Positions 14,529 to 22,794 of a stretch of 35,968 nucleotides of DNA are shown here, piece by piece. Source of the stretch: an uncultured Clostridia bacterium (GTDB lineage Bacteria; Bacillota; Clostridia; Christensenellales; UBA1242); contig CANQRC010000005.1 in the NCBI GenBank assembly GCA_947626155.1, positions 1 through 35,968 of the forward strand. Direction: 5' to 3'. Position 1 is the stretch's first letter. The number at the start of each line of letters is the position of its first letter. The translations under genes were made by a program, and so were the position numbers. The notes below the pieces were generated by a model. That model was not told where the DNA came from. It saw nothing but the letters and a program-made list of their open reading frames with translations, and searched no databases.

Positions 14529-17036
14529 TTACGCCCTTTTAACTTCTTCCTTGATGTAACACTCCAAAATATCGCCCTCGGCATAGTCCACATTATCTTT
14601 CAGCTTGATGCCGCACTCAAAACCTTTGGCAACCTCAGATTTTTCGTCTTTGACAATCTTAACGCTTTCAATAACGCTTTCGCCAATAATCTCATTTGCG
14701 CGCTTAATTTTTGCAATTCCGTTTCTTACAATCTTGCCGTCAAGCACATAGCTTCCCGCAACTTTTCCAGCCGAAGAAAGTTTGAAAAGAACACGAATTT
14801 CTGCGCTTCCAACATATTTTTCCTCGAATTTCTTCGCCATCATGCCCTTTGAGAGGTTTGTGACTTCGTCAACAACTTCATAGATGATTTTGCTTTCAAT
14901 CACATTCACTTTCATGCTTTCAGCCATTTGCATGGTCTTGCTTGGGTTTTTGATGTTGAAAGAAATTATGTGAGCGCCCGTGGTTTGCGCCAAAATAACG
15001 TCGCTTTCGGTGATTGCGCCAGCGCCGCTATGCAGGCAAACAACCTTAACTTCGTCATTTCTAATTGCTTCAAGTGACGCTTTCAAAGCCTCAACCGAGC
15101 CTTGGGTATCCGCCTTGATGATGATGTTTAGATTTTTAAGATTTCCCTCATGAACGCGGTTCATAAAGTCGTCAGCGCTTACGCCAGAAGTGTGTCTTGC
15201 ACGCTCTTCTTTAATTTTGTTTATTCTTTCATTTATGACTTGCTTTGAAAGGCTCTCTTCAACCGCATAAACCGCATCACCCGAATTTGGAACGTCGTTA
15301 AAGCCCATAACCTCAACAGGTGTTGAAGGCCCAGCCTTTTTAAGCTTGTTGCCGTTTTCGTCAAACATTGCCTTAACTTTTCCAAAGGTGATGCCTGCCA
15401 TGATGTTGTCGCCAACTTTAAGCGTTCCATTTTGAACAAGCACGGTTGCAACTGCCCCGCGCGCCTTGTCAAGTTGCGCCTCAATGATTGTTCCACGCGC
15501 CATAGCATTTGGATTTGCTTTAAGTTCCTGCATTTCAGCCACAAGAAGAATCATCTTTTTAAGTTCGTCAAGCCCCATTCCGGTCTTGGCAGAAATTGGC
15601 ACGCAAATTGCGTCTCCGCCCCATTCTTCCGGCAAAACATCGTTTTCGGCAAGTTGTTGTTTAACTCGGTCTGGGTTTGCCTCAGGCTTATCCATTTTAT
15701 TGATAGCCACAATCATTGGCACTTTTGCCGCCTTAATGTGATTTATTGCTTCAATTGTTTGAGGCATGATTCCGTCATCAGCCGCAACAACCAAAATTGC
15801 AATATCCGTCACCTCTGCTCCGCGCGCACGCATGGAAGTGAATGCCGCGTGACCCGGCGTGTCAATAAAGGTGATTTTTTCGCCGTTGAAACTTATTTGA
15901 TAAGCGCCAATTTTTTGAGTAATTCCGCCTGCCTCGCCCATGACAACATTTGTCTTTCTAAATGCGTCAAGAAGGGAGGTTTTTCCGTGGTCAACGTGTC
16001 CCATAACTGTGACAACAGGTGGCCTCTTAACAAGATTTTCCTCGCTCTCCTCAGCGCCAGAAACATCAAGAAGTTGCTCTTCATAGGTTTTGTCCATTTT
16101 AAGTTCAACGCTGACGCCAAGTTCGCTGCAAATAAGTTCGCAGGTGTCAAAGTCAATTGTGCTGTTGATTGTTGCCATAACGCCCAAAAGCATGAGTTTT
16201 TTAACAATTTCAGCAACAGGTTTTCCAATTTTTTCGCTTAATTCTTTAACAGTTATCTCTCTGGAAGTTAAAACTGCGTGCGTCACTTTTGGCGCAACCA
16301 CTGTTTGAACTTCTTTCTTCTTTTTGATAAGTTTTCTTGAACCCATTGTGGTCTCTTCAAAGCCGTCCTCGTCCATGACAAGAATGTTGTTTTGCTTAAA
16401 GCCGCCCTTTCTGTTAAGGTTCACTTTTTTGGACTCATCCACATTTCTTCTTTGCTTGTTTTTGTTTCCAAAATTCCTCTCTGGCTGAGCAAGAACAGAA
16501 CTGTCCTCAGTTGGAGCGGCAAAAGATTTGAAGTTGTTTGCGCGCGTTGAAACAAAAGTTTTTTGCCCCTTCACGCCGCCATTTTGCATTGGTCTGTTTC
16601 CAAATTTTTGATTTCCATTTTGATTTTGCCTGTTGTTGAAAGCGCCGTTAAACTGCTTTTGCCCGTTTTGGAACTGAGGTCTTGCGCCATTTCTATTAAA
16701 ATTGTTGTTAGGGTGGTTTTGCCCGTCAAATTTGCGGAAGTTGTTGGCTTTGTCTCCGCGTGAGAAAACTTGGGACTGCTGCTTAGGTTCAACTTTTTCA
16801 GCCTCTTTAATTTCAACTTTCTCAATTTCTTTGGCTTTAATTTCTTCTTGCTTCTTCTCTTCGTCTCTTGCCTTTGCCGCCTCGTCAGCAACAATTTTTG
16901 CCTTTTGGTCAGATAAAGACTTGGAAAAATCATCAATCAGCGTTTTGTCCTGCTTGATTGACAATAACAAATTTTGAAGCAATCCGTCTTTTTGAATGTT
17001 GTTGATTGTTTTTAGTGAATTAAGTTGTTGTGCCAA
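14529..17036 (-). CDS. infB: Translation initiation factor IF-2
   Basis: 835 residues. An extended N-terminal part (to about residue 260) starts with a Lys/Glu-rich helix and then an unusually Asn/Gln/Gly/Phe-rich stretch with many FxNxxxNxN units (about 110-180). The IF2-N domain follows (ITVKELSEKIGKPVAEIVKKLMLLG), then the GTPase with MGHVDHGKTSLLD, DTPGHAAF and NKMDK, and the C-terminal domains that bind fMet-tRNA. It starts 1 bp after ylxQ. The Asn-rich linker is likely disordered. Confidence 0.97.
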   Translation of the reverse strand: MAQQLNSLKTINNIQKDGLLQNLLLSIKQDKTLIDDFSKSLSDQKAKIVADEAAKARDEEKKQEEIKAKEIEKVEIKEAEKVEPKQQSQVFSRGDKANNFRKFDGQNHPNNNFNRNGARPQFQNGQKQFNGAFNNRQNQNGNQKFGNRPMQNGGVKGQKTFVSTRANNFKSFAAPTEDSSVLAQPERNFGNKNKQRRNVDESKKVNLNRKGGFKQNNILVMDEDGFEETTMGSRKLIKKKKEVQTVVAPKVTHAVLTSREITVKELSEKIGKPVAEIVKKLMLLGVMATINSTIDFDTCELICSELGVSVELKMDKTYEEQLLDVSGAEESEENLVKRPPVVTVMGHVDHGKTSLLDAFRKTNVVMGEAGGITQKIGAYQISFNGEKITFIDTPGHAAFTSMRARGAEVTDIAILVVAADDGIMPQTIEAINHIKAAKVPMIVAINKMDKPEANPDRVKQQLAENDVLPEEWGGDAICVPISAKTGMGLDELKKMILLVAEMQELKANPNAMARGTIIEAQLDKARGAVATVLVQNGTLKVGDNIMAGITFGKVKAMFDENGNKLKKAGPSTPVEVMGFNDVPNSGDAVYAVEESLSKQVINERINKIKEERARHTSGVSADDFMNRVHEGNLKNLNIIIKADTQGSVEALKASLEAIRNDEVKVVCLHSGAGAITESDVILAQTTGAHIISFNIKNPSKTMQMAESMKVNVIESKIIYEVVDEVTNLSKGMMAKKFEEKYVGSAEIRVLFKLSSAGKVAGSYVLDGKIVRNGIAKIKRANEIIGESVIESVKIVKDEKSEVAKGFECGIKLKDNVDYAEGDILECYIKEEVKRA

Positions 17037-17037
17037 G

Positions 17038-17325
17038 TTATTCTCCTTTTATTATCTTTGCGATTTCTTCGCTTAAAGCCTTGTTTTTTATGCCCAAAAC
17101 CTTGCAATTTTCAATGCCCGAAACCTCAGGCAAGTTGTCAACCATCAAAAGTGAGGCATTCTTTTGTTTTGAAAGAAAATTTGTGCATTTTTTAAGAGCC
17201 TCGCCCGCCGTTTTGTCCAAGAGCAAGAGGTAAAGTTTTTTATCATAGCCCAAAAGATTGTCCTGCCCAATTATGCAAAAACCCGCCTTTCTGGCAATTG
17301 AAATAAGCCCTCTAACACTCTTCAA
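17038..17325 (-). CDS. ylxQ: L7Ae/L30e/Gadd45-type RNA-binding protein YlxQ
   Basis: Small L7Ae-family protein of the nusA-infB operon: RGLISIARKAGFCIIGQDNLL at the start, LLLLDKTAGEALKKCTNFLSKQ in the middle. YlxQ relatives bind kink-turn RNA. I choose the TTG at 17325 (GGTGA 6 nt upstream, 95 residues, overlap with ylxR only 14 bp), because the fold starts there. An ATG at 17364 gives 108 residues but would overlap ylxR by 53 bp and has a weak ribosome binding site. Confidence 0.85.
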   Translation of the reverse strand: MKSVRGLISIARKAGFCIIGQDNLLGYDKKLYLLLLDKTAGEALKKCTNFLSKQKNASLLMVDNLPEVSGIENCKVLGIKNKALSEEIAKIIKGE

Positions 17326-17575
17326 TCTCTTCACCAATCCTTTTGTAAACTTCTTCGCTGACATTACATTTAAACGCCCTGTTTAACGCCTTTGTTTTCT
17401 TCAATTTTTCAAAGCATTCTTTGTTTTTGCAAACATAAGCGCCTCGCCCGTTTGCCTTTCCAGTTGTGTCAACAAAAATTTCGCCGTCTTTGTTTTTAAC
17501 AATTCTAAGAAGCGTCTTTTTGTCGCTTTGCCCGCGGCAAACAATGCACATTCTAATCTTTTCTTTTCCTTGCAT
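17312..17575 (-). CDS. ylxR: YlxR family nucleic-acid-binding protein
   Basis: 87 residues. The family signature is clear: CIVCRGQSDKKTLLRIV near the start and GRGAYVCKNKECFEKL in the middle. YlxR has been implicated in regulation of many genes and in RNase P interaction in Bacillus; the mechanism is not certain. It lies 11 bp after nusA and overlaps ylxQ. Confidence 0.92.
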   Translation of the reverse strand: MQGKEKIRMCIVCRGQSDKKTLLRIVKNKDGEIFVDTTGKANGRGAYVCKNKECFEKLKKTKALNRAFKCNVSEEVYKRIGEEIEEC

Positions 17576-17586
17576 ATTGCCGCCTT

Positions 17587-18762
17587 TTACTGCTCGTCGT
17601 TAGAGTTTTCGTCAATAGGTTCAAGTTCTTCCAAATCATCCATATCAAAAGAGGTTTCGTCAGAAAGTTCGGTAAGTTCATATTCAGTTTCGTTCTCATT
17701 TTGTGAAGCGGCTGAATTTTGTTTTAAGAAGCTTTCTGGCTTAACATCAATCTTCCAGCCTGTAAGTTTTGCCGCAAGGCGAACATTTTGACCGTTCTTT
17801 CCAATTGCCAGTGACAATTTGTCATCTGGAACAATTGCCTGAGACATATTCAAACTGTCGTTTGTCTCTACGGAAAGCACCTTTGCTGGGCTGAGCGCTC
17901 TTGCAATATATTCAAGAGGGTCATCCGAATATTCAACAAGATCAATTTTCTCGCCGTTAAGTTCGTTTATAATGGTGTTAATTCTGCTGCCGCGGTTTCC
18001 AACGCAAGTTCCAACTGGGTCTATGTTCTGCTTTTCAGTGAAAACTGCCACTTTTGCGCGGTTGCCAGGGTCTCTTGCAATGTTTTTAATCTTAACATCT
18101 CCGCTTGCAACCTCAGGAATTTCAAGTTCAAACAACTTTCTAACAAAGCCAATATTGCTTCTTGAAACTTGAATTTGTGGGCCACGGAAGCTGTCTTTAA
18201 TTTTCTTCACATAAACCTTAACCCTGTCGCCAACGTTGAATTTGTCAGTTGGGATTTGGTCATTTTTCATCATGACGCCCTCTGTGTTTGAGCCAGCAAT
18301 TTGAACATACACCGTGTCACCATCAACGCGTTTTACAATGGTCGTCAAAAGTTCGTCCTCTTTTTCGGAGAGTTCACTCAAAGCGTTTTGTCTTTCCATT
18401 TCGCGAAGTTTTTGCATAACAACCTGCTTTGCGGTTTGCGCAGCAATTCTTCCAAAGTCTTTTGTGGTCTCTTCCACAATAACCATGTCGCCCACTTTAT
18501 AGGATTTTTTGATTGTCTTTGCCTCAGCCAAGGAAATTTCCTTGTCTGGGTCTTCAACCTCGCTTACAACCGTTTTGTAAGAATAAATTTTGATTGTGTT
18601 GCGCTCTGGATAAAGTTTTACCATAGCGGATTTTGCCTCGCCATACATCTTTTTGTAAGCGGAAGTCAAAGCCGTTTCAAGCGTTTGAATAAACACATCC
18701 TTATCAATTTTCTTTTCTGCCTGCAAGTCATCTAATGCCTTAAAAAAATCTTTATTAACCAT
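17587..18762 (-). CDS. nusA: Transcription termination/antitermination factor NusA
   Basis: 391 residues. N-terminal RNA polymerase-binding domain, S1 domain (ELLTTIVKRVDGDTVYVQI), then KH1 and KH2 (PVGTCVGNRGSRINTIINEL; KLSLAIGKNGQNVRLAAKLTGW). The last about 45 residues are a very acidic tail rather than the AR repeats of proteobacteria. NusA controls pausing and termination and often feeds back on its own operon. The start has a GGAGAT box 6 nt upstream and lies 18 bp behind rimP. Confidence 0.97.
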   Translation of the reverse strand: MVNKDFFKALDDLQAEKKIDKDVFIQTLETALTSAYKKMYGEAKSAMVKLYPERNTIKIYSYKTVVSEVEDPDKEISLAEAKTIKKSYKVGDMVIVEETTKDFGRIAAQTAKQVVMQKLREMERQNALSELSEKEDELLTTIVKRVDGDTVYVQIAGSNTEGVMMKNDQIPTDKFNVGDRVKVYVKKIKDSFRGPQIQVSRSNIGFVRKLFELEIPEVASGDVKIKNIARDPGNRAKVAVFTEKQNIDPVGTCVGNRGSRINTIINELNGEKIDLVEYSDDPLEYIARALSPAKVLSVETNDSLNMSQAIVPDDKLSLAIGKNGQNVRLAAKLTGWKIDVKPESFLKQNSAASQNENETEYELTELSDETSFDMDDLEELEPIDENSNDEQ

Positions 18763-18780
18763 TTTTATCTCCTTTTTAAA

Positions 18781-19239
18781 TTAAAACTCAATCACAAGTT
18801 TCATTACAGCAATTTTTTCTCTATCAAAAACAAATTCTTTTTCGCCCTCAGCCAAAGTGACAGTCTTTTGGTCAAAACTTTTCAGCACGCCCGAAAATGC
18901 CTTTCTGCCGTCAATCTTTGAAAAGAGAGTGAGGTCAATTTTTTTGCCAAGATTACGCTTCAAATCTCTGTCTGTCTTAATTGGCCTGTCTAGCCCTGGC
19001 GAAGAAACCACAAGCGTGTAAGGTGCGTCGTCAGTTGGGTTCAACTCGTCCAAAATTGGGTCTAGTTTCCTGCTAACAACTTCGCAGTCATCAATGTTCA
19101 CGCCGCCGTCTTTGTCTATTGTGAAGATAAGGCTCATTCCGCCGGCTTCTTTCACATAAGAAACATCCACAAGTTCAAAGCCCATCTCTTCAATAACGCC
19201 TTTAAGTTTTTCCTCGCAAATTTGTTTTACTTTTGCCAT
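18781..19239 (-). CDS. rimP: Ribosome maturation factor RimP
   Basis: 152 residues from the chosen start. Features: GFELVDVSYVKEAGGMSLIFTIDK, DDCEVVSRKLDPILDE and YTLVVSSPGLDRPIKTDRDLKRNLGK, all typical of the RimP N domain, then an Sm-like C domain. It aids 30S maturation. The ATG at 19239 has a perfect GGAGG box 5 nt upstream, which decides it over an in-frame Met 10 codons earlier. It is the first gene of the long nusA-infB operon. Confidence 0.94.
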   Translation of the reverse strand: MAKVKQICEEKLKGVIEEMGFELVDVSYVKEAGGMSLIFTIDKDGGVNIDDCEVVSRKLDPILDELNPTDDAPYTLVVSSPGLDRPIKTDRDLKRNLGKKIDLTLFSKIDGRKAFSGVLKSFDQKTVTLAEGEKEFVFDREKIAVMKLVIEF

Positions 19240-19243
19240 AACT

Positions 19244-19306
19244 CCTCCGTATTTTGCTCTTTTTAACAAATGTAGGAGGCAAAATTTGCCTCCTACTTGT
19301 CAAGAT
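19244..19306 (-). promoter_or_regulatory. 5' leader hairpin of the rimP-nusA operon, with possible anti-Shine-Dalgarno
   Basis: A perfect 12-1-12 inverted repeat (19272-19296) contains AGGAGG in one arm and CCTCC in the other. From the predicted promoter it forms the first structured part of the transcript. There is no T-run after it on either strand, so it is not a simple terminator. The CCTCC arm could alternatively pair with the rimP ribosome binding site GGAGG (19244-19248). Confidence 0.55.
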
Positions 19307-19312
19307 ATAATT

Positions 19313-19341
19313 ATTATAAACTAAATTTATTTAAAAAGCAA
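19313..19341 (-). promoter_or_regulatory. Sigma-A promoter of the rimP-nusA-infB operon
   Basis: TTGCTT (19336-19341) and perfect TATAAT (19313-19318) are 17 bp apart on the minus strand. The predicted start near 19306 is about 10 nt before the 12-bp leader hairpin. The surrounding 19342-19474 stretch is very AT-rich and shows no gene. Confidence 0.75.
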
Positions 19342-19474
19342 GGATTTTTCAAAATATTTTATGAAAATTCATATATTTTTAGAATTTATATTGTTTTTCT
19401 CAACAATTTGTCAAAATTTGGCTCCAAAATATGGACTGCAAAAATGAATTTTTGATTGATAAACAAAAAAGCGG

Positions 19475-19948
19475 TTATTTTCCATCTCCGCCTTTCTTTC
19501 CTCCAAACAACTCTGAAATTTTTTGGTCGATGAATTTATCGTCAACCCTTGTCCTAAAGCCAAACTCACCAGAGTTCGAATCAGGTCCCATTGATTGAAT
19601 TTTTTCGTTATACAATCTGTTTCCTGAGTAGTCATAAACATTCATTTCGACTTTTTCATAAATATTACTTCTTTTTTGCATATCCGTAATAGTAGTGTAG
19701 GTCAAAACAACAAACCCCTTTTCAAGACACTGTGAAACGTCGTAATATTCATCCAAAATACGACCATTCCTGGCATCTTTCACCCCATAAAGTTCCAAGA
19801 TTTTTGTTCCCGACAAATCCATAAGCAAATATTGTGTTGTGGAAAGATGGTATTCGCTTTTTGTATTTGTTGTGAGATACATTTTTGGCACATTGCCCTT
19901 AGCAGCGTGAGAACAATATATTACTTGTGCAGTTACATCTTTTTCCAT
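19475..19948 (-). CDS. Hypothetical protein with its own consensus promoter
   Basis: 157 residues that I do not recognise. Soluble, no signal peptide or membrane span. The middle part (residues about 25-125) looks beta-rich with WD/PQQ-like phrases such as YLLMDLSGTKILELYG and MNVYDYSGNRLYNEKIQ, and the C-terminus is charged and Gly-rich. AAGGAGAG lies 6 nt before the ATG and a perfect TTGACA-17-TATAAT promoter drives it, so it is expected to be well expressed and monocistronic. It sits between the truncated polC-like gene and rimP, exactly where the missing part of PolC would run. Confidence 0.75.
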   Translation of the reverse strand: MEKDVTAQVIYCSHAAKGNVPKMYLTTNTKSEYHLSTTQYLLMDLSGTKILELYGVKDARNGRILDEYYDVSQCLEKGFVVLTYTTITDMQKRSNIYEKVEMNVYDYSGNRLYNEKIQSMGPDSNSGEFGFRTRVDDKFIDQKISELFGGKKGGDGK

Positions 19949-19978
19949 TTCTTCTCTCCTTTTTGTTCAATTGTCCTA

Positions 19979-20007
19979 ATTATACAAAAAATTTTCTCAG
20001 TTGTCAA
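19979..20007 (-). promoter_or_regulatory. Perfect consensus sigma-A promoter of the 157-residue gene
   Basis: TTGACA (20002-20007), 17-bp spacer, TATAAT (19979-19984) on the minus strand: both boxes match the consensus fully. The predicted start is about 24 nt before the ATG. Confidence 0.88.
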
Positions 20008-20052
20008 TATGTATTTTTATTTTTTTCAGTATCTCACCTCCGCACCTGTGAG

Positions 20053-21579
20053 TTATGCCTCATTAAGTTTCAATAGCACCTGCGCGGTTGCAAAAGCGTC
20101 GTTCCATGCCCTGTGTGCGCCCTCCAGAGAAATTCCAAGCGCCTTTGTGACTGTGCCAAGGTTAAACCTCGAAATTTTAAGCCTTGCAACCCTCGCCTCG
20201 TTCAAAGTGTCAATAAGGTCGTTATCGAAGTCCAATCCAACATTTTCGCCCTCGCGCTTTATGAATTTTATATCAAAGCCAATGATGTTATGCCCCGAAA
20301 GCACGCACCCTCTTGTGAAATCATAAAAATCTCTTATCACAAACTCAATTGGTGGCGCGTTTTTCACCATGGCGTTTGTTATGCCCGTCAAGTTTGACAC
20401 CTCGCGCGGAATGCTTTTTGTTGGCTTGACAAAGGTTGAAAATTTTTCAATGATGTTTCCGTTGTCAATTTTAACCGCGCCAAGTTCAATAATTTGGTCG
20501 GTTTGGTCATCCAGCCCCGTGGTTTCAATATCAAAAACAACAATCTGCTTGCCCATGATTTTTCTGTTGTATTTGTCGCGGCTGCCAAACATATTGTCCT
20601 GTTCCATAGCCGAAAGTTTTTCAATTTCAACCACCTTGCCGGTGTATTCCATTTTTGGCTTTTCTTCCTCTTGTTCAAGCCTTGTGGCAAGCGCCAATTT
20701 TTCAATATACAGGCAAAGTTTGCCCATTTTGTTCAGGCGCGCATCCCCCTGCGCCAAAACATACATAAAGTCCTCCAGCGCCGACATAGGTTTTTCATAT
20801 TTTTTAGGGCAGAAATATATGCAGTCAATTTTTCCTTTGTCGTCGCTTAGTTCAAAGGTGAAATATGCCTTTTGCTCGCCCTCACGTTTGCCTTTTTTGA
20901 TAACAAAATCTCGCCTCTCAACCTTGCTCACAAACCCAGCCACAATAACGCCCTCTTTTGGGTGTTTAATGGAAGAAAGATATTCTGGCTTTGTAACAAA
21001 ATCCTTTCCAACAAACTCTTTGACAACTTCCACATTGTATCTTTTAACCGCTTTAAAAGTGGTTTTCATTTCAACATTTTCAATGTCCACTTCGTCAACA
21101 AGTTGCCCGTTTTCCTTAACTGTGACCACAAACTCAGTTAAAAAGTTGTTTTTAAGATATTTTGAAAGTTCGCTTGAAATGTTGTGTTCAACAAAAAAGG
21201 TATTGAGGCGGCTGCTCAGTTCAATCTCCACGCCAACATCAATGGAATTTATTGAAATTTTTACGCTCTCAGGCTTTAGATAAGTGCTGACAAGTTTGTA
21301 TCTTTCAGCAAAAAATGCCTCAATAGACTTGTAAATCAACTTTTCTTCCAAATAAACTTTCAAAAATTTGACTTTAAGTGAAAGTTTGTCAAAAGCCAGC
21401 CTATTCTTAAAAAACTCAAAAATCTCTTTCTTGTTTTCTGGAGGAATTTCCTCGACGGTTGATGGATATAAAAAAGTGATTGTGGCAGTTTCATTTTTTT
21501 TGCTCACCACAACACTTTTGAGATGCAAATCCCTGTATTTGTCGCCGAGATTTGAAAAGAATTCTTCCTGAAAGTTCAT
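20053..21579 (-). CDS. PolC-like N-terminal/OB region fused to 3'-5' exonuclease, no polymerase domain
   Basis: 508 residues, whereas PolC of Bacillota has about 1440. Residues 1-200 resemble the PolC N-terminal region, about 205-330 the OB fold (GVIVAGFVSKVERRDFV...YFTFELSD), and 342-508 a complete DnaQ-type exonuclease: FDIETTGLD (D350, E352), SGHNIIGFDIKF (D436) and HRAWNDAFATAQ (H489, D494). In PolC the exonuclease is inserted into the PHP domain; here both PHP halves and the polymerase are missing, replaced by a linker of about 35 residues. The frame ends cleanly and no polymerase remnants follow. Its place before rimP is the polC locus. It may act as a proofreading partner for another replicase. 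The ATG has no Shine-Dalgarno; see the promoter entry. Confidence 0.85.
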   Translation of the reverse strand: MNFQEEFFSNLGDKYRDLHLKSVVVSKKNETATITFLYPSTVEEIPPENKKEIFEFFKNRLAFDKLSLKVKFLKVYLEEKLIYKSIEAFFAERYKLVSTYLKPESVKISINSIDVGVEIELSSRLNTFFVEHNISSELSKYLKNNFLTEFVVTVKENGQLVDEVDIENVEMKTTFKAVKRYNVEVVKEFVGKDFVTKPEYLSSIKHPKEGVIVAGFVSKVERRDFVIKKGKREGEQKAYFTFELSDDKGKIDCIYFCPKKYEKPMSALEDFMYVLAQGDARLNKMGKLCLYIEKLALATRLEQEEEKPKMEYTGKVVEIEKLSAMEQDNMFGSRDKYNRKIMGKQIVVFDIETTGLDDQTDQIIELGAVKIDNGNIIEKFSTFVKPTKSIPREVSNLTGITNAMVKNAPPIEFVIRDFYDFTRGCVLSGHNIIGFDIKFIKREGENVGLDFDNDLIDTLNEARVARLKISRFNLGTVTKALGISLEGAHRAWNDAFATAQVLLKLNEA

Positions 21580-21585
21580 ACTTAA

Positions 21586-21614
21586 ATTCTAATATAATTG
21601 AGCCGTTTTGTCAA
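21586..21614 (-). promoter_or_regulatory. Promoter of the PolC-like gene, predicted leaderless
   Basis: TTGACA (21609-21614), 17-bp spacer, TAGAAT (21586-21591) on the minus strand. The -10 box ends 6 nt before the ATG at 21579, so transcription should begin at or next to the start codon. No ribosome binding site is present. Confidence 0.65.
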
Positions 21615-21634
21615 GATTTTTTATGAGATTATTC

Positions 21635-22762
21635 TCACTTTAAAACAAAGTGCAGAATGTCCACAATCACAACAAACGCCAGCAGAATGCAAATTCCAAC
21701 AAAGTGGATTATGTTTTCCACCTTTCGGTTGATTGGCTTTCCCCTAATCCACTCAATCAAAGTGAACACAACGTGCGAGCCGTCAAGCGCTGGGAACGGC
21801 AGAATGTTGAACACCGCCAAATTCGCGGCAATAAGAGGGATGAAAATCAGCATATAAGACAAACTTTGTGAGGCAAAAGTTGCCATTTCGGCAATTGTGG
21901 TGATTGTTCCGCCCATTTGAGTGATTGGAATTTGGAAAGTAATAAGCATCCAAAGGCTTTTCAGCACAACCCACGCAAAGCCAAACGCCACCTCAAAACA
22001 GCGGCAAAACCCCTCCCATGCATTGTAAACATAGGACTTAAAGCAAGGCCCCTCGTTGCTCTCACTTTCAAGGCCGGTCATTGCAACCACAACAACCTTT
22101 CCGTTTTCGCCCTCAATGGTGTCTGGGTAAAGCGTGACGGTGTAAGTTAAACTTTTTCCGCCCCTTTTAACCGTCATTTCAAAGGTGTGTTTTTCAAGCC
22201 CGTCAAAACTGTTTTCGTGGCTTTCATAATAAGTTGCATATTCCTTTTGCGCGGCGTTTTTCACGCTTTCAAGCATTGGCACCATGTTTTCCCCAAACGC
22301 AAAATCCACTTTATGCCCGTTGATATGTGTTACAACATCCCCCACCTGATAAGGGTTCTCATAAGCGGCGTCAAACCTTGTGATTTGCTTCACGTCATAG
22401 CCCGTTGTGCAAAGCAAAATCCAAGAAAAAATTATTGCGGTGAGAAAGTTGAAAGTCACGCCCGCAAGAAACACAAGAATTCTCTTCCAAGGTTTTTGAT
22501 TATTAAACGCCTCAGGGCTGGAATTTCCGCCCTCGTCGTCCTCGCCATAGAACGAGCAGTAGCCCCCAAGCGGAAAAATCCTAAAAGAAAACTTTTCGCC
22601 CGTCTTTTTGCTTGTGTGCGAGAAAATTGGAAAGCCAAATCCAACCGAAAACTCTGTAATCTTAAATTTTAGAAGTTTGCCCACCACATAATGCCCAAAT
22701 TCATGCACAAGCACCATGAAAAGCAGCACAACAATGGCAAGCAAAATATACAAAAAAGTCAT
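21635..22762 (-). CDS. rseP: RIP metalloprotease RseP (site-2 protease)
   Basis: 375 residues. Integral membrane zinc protease that cuts anti-sigma factors and signal peptides within the membrane. The zinc motif is H20-E21-F-G-H24 in the first transmembrane helix, a PDZ domain follows in the middle (YQVGDVVTHINGHKVDF), and the third metal ligand is in NILPFPALDGSH near residue 320. The last helix is at the C-terminus. It follows cdsA by 32 bp. dxr, usually between cdsA and rseP in Bacillota, is absent, as is proS after it. Confidence 0.94.
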   Translation of the reverse strand: MTFLYILLAIVVLLFMVLVHEFGHYVVGKLLKFKITEFSVGFGFPIFSHTSKKTGEKFSFRIFPLGGYCSFYGEDDEGGNSSPEAFNNQKPWKRILVFLAGVTFNFLTAIIFSWILLCTTGYDVKQITRFDAAYENPYQVGDVVTHINGHKVDFAFGENMVPMLESVKNAAQKEYATYYESHENSFDGLEKHTFEMTVKRGGKSLTYTVTLYPDTIEGENGKVVVVAMTGLESESNEGPCFKSYVYNAWEGFCRCFEVAFGFAWVVLKSLWMLITFQIPITQMGGTITTIAEMATFASQSLSYMLIFIPLIAANLAVFNILPFPALDGSHVVFTLIEWIRGKPINRKVENIIHFVGICILLAFVVIVDILHFVLK

Positions 22763-22794
22763 AAAAATCCTTTAAACAAGTGTTGGTCTTTTGT

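Noticed and set aside
15432..16241. A 269-codon plus-strand open frame inside infB
   Set aside because: It is fully antisense to the well-supported infB gene; its Cys/His/Phe/Asn composition is that of the complement of a Lys/Glu-rich frame.
19272..19296. Strong hairpin before rimP as a rho-independent terminator
   Set aside because: No T-run follows on either strand, and the hairpin lies downstream of a good promoter for rimP, so a leader structure fits better.
20369..21283. A 304-codon plus-strand open frame opposite the PolC-like gene
   Set aside because: Ser/Phe/Leu-rich antisense shadow without start signals; the minus-strand frame has clear exonuclease motifs.
20053..21579. PolC-like gene as a pseudogene broken by frameshift
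   Set aside because: No polymerase-like translation is found in any frame between its stop and rimP, the PHP half before the exonuclease is also absent, and all exonuclease residues are kept; this is a clean domain loss, not a frameshift.
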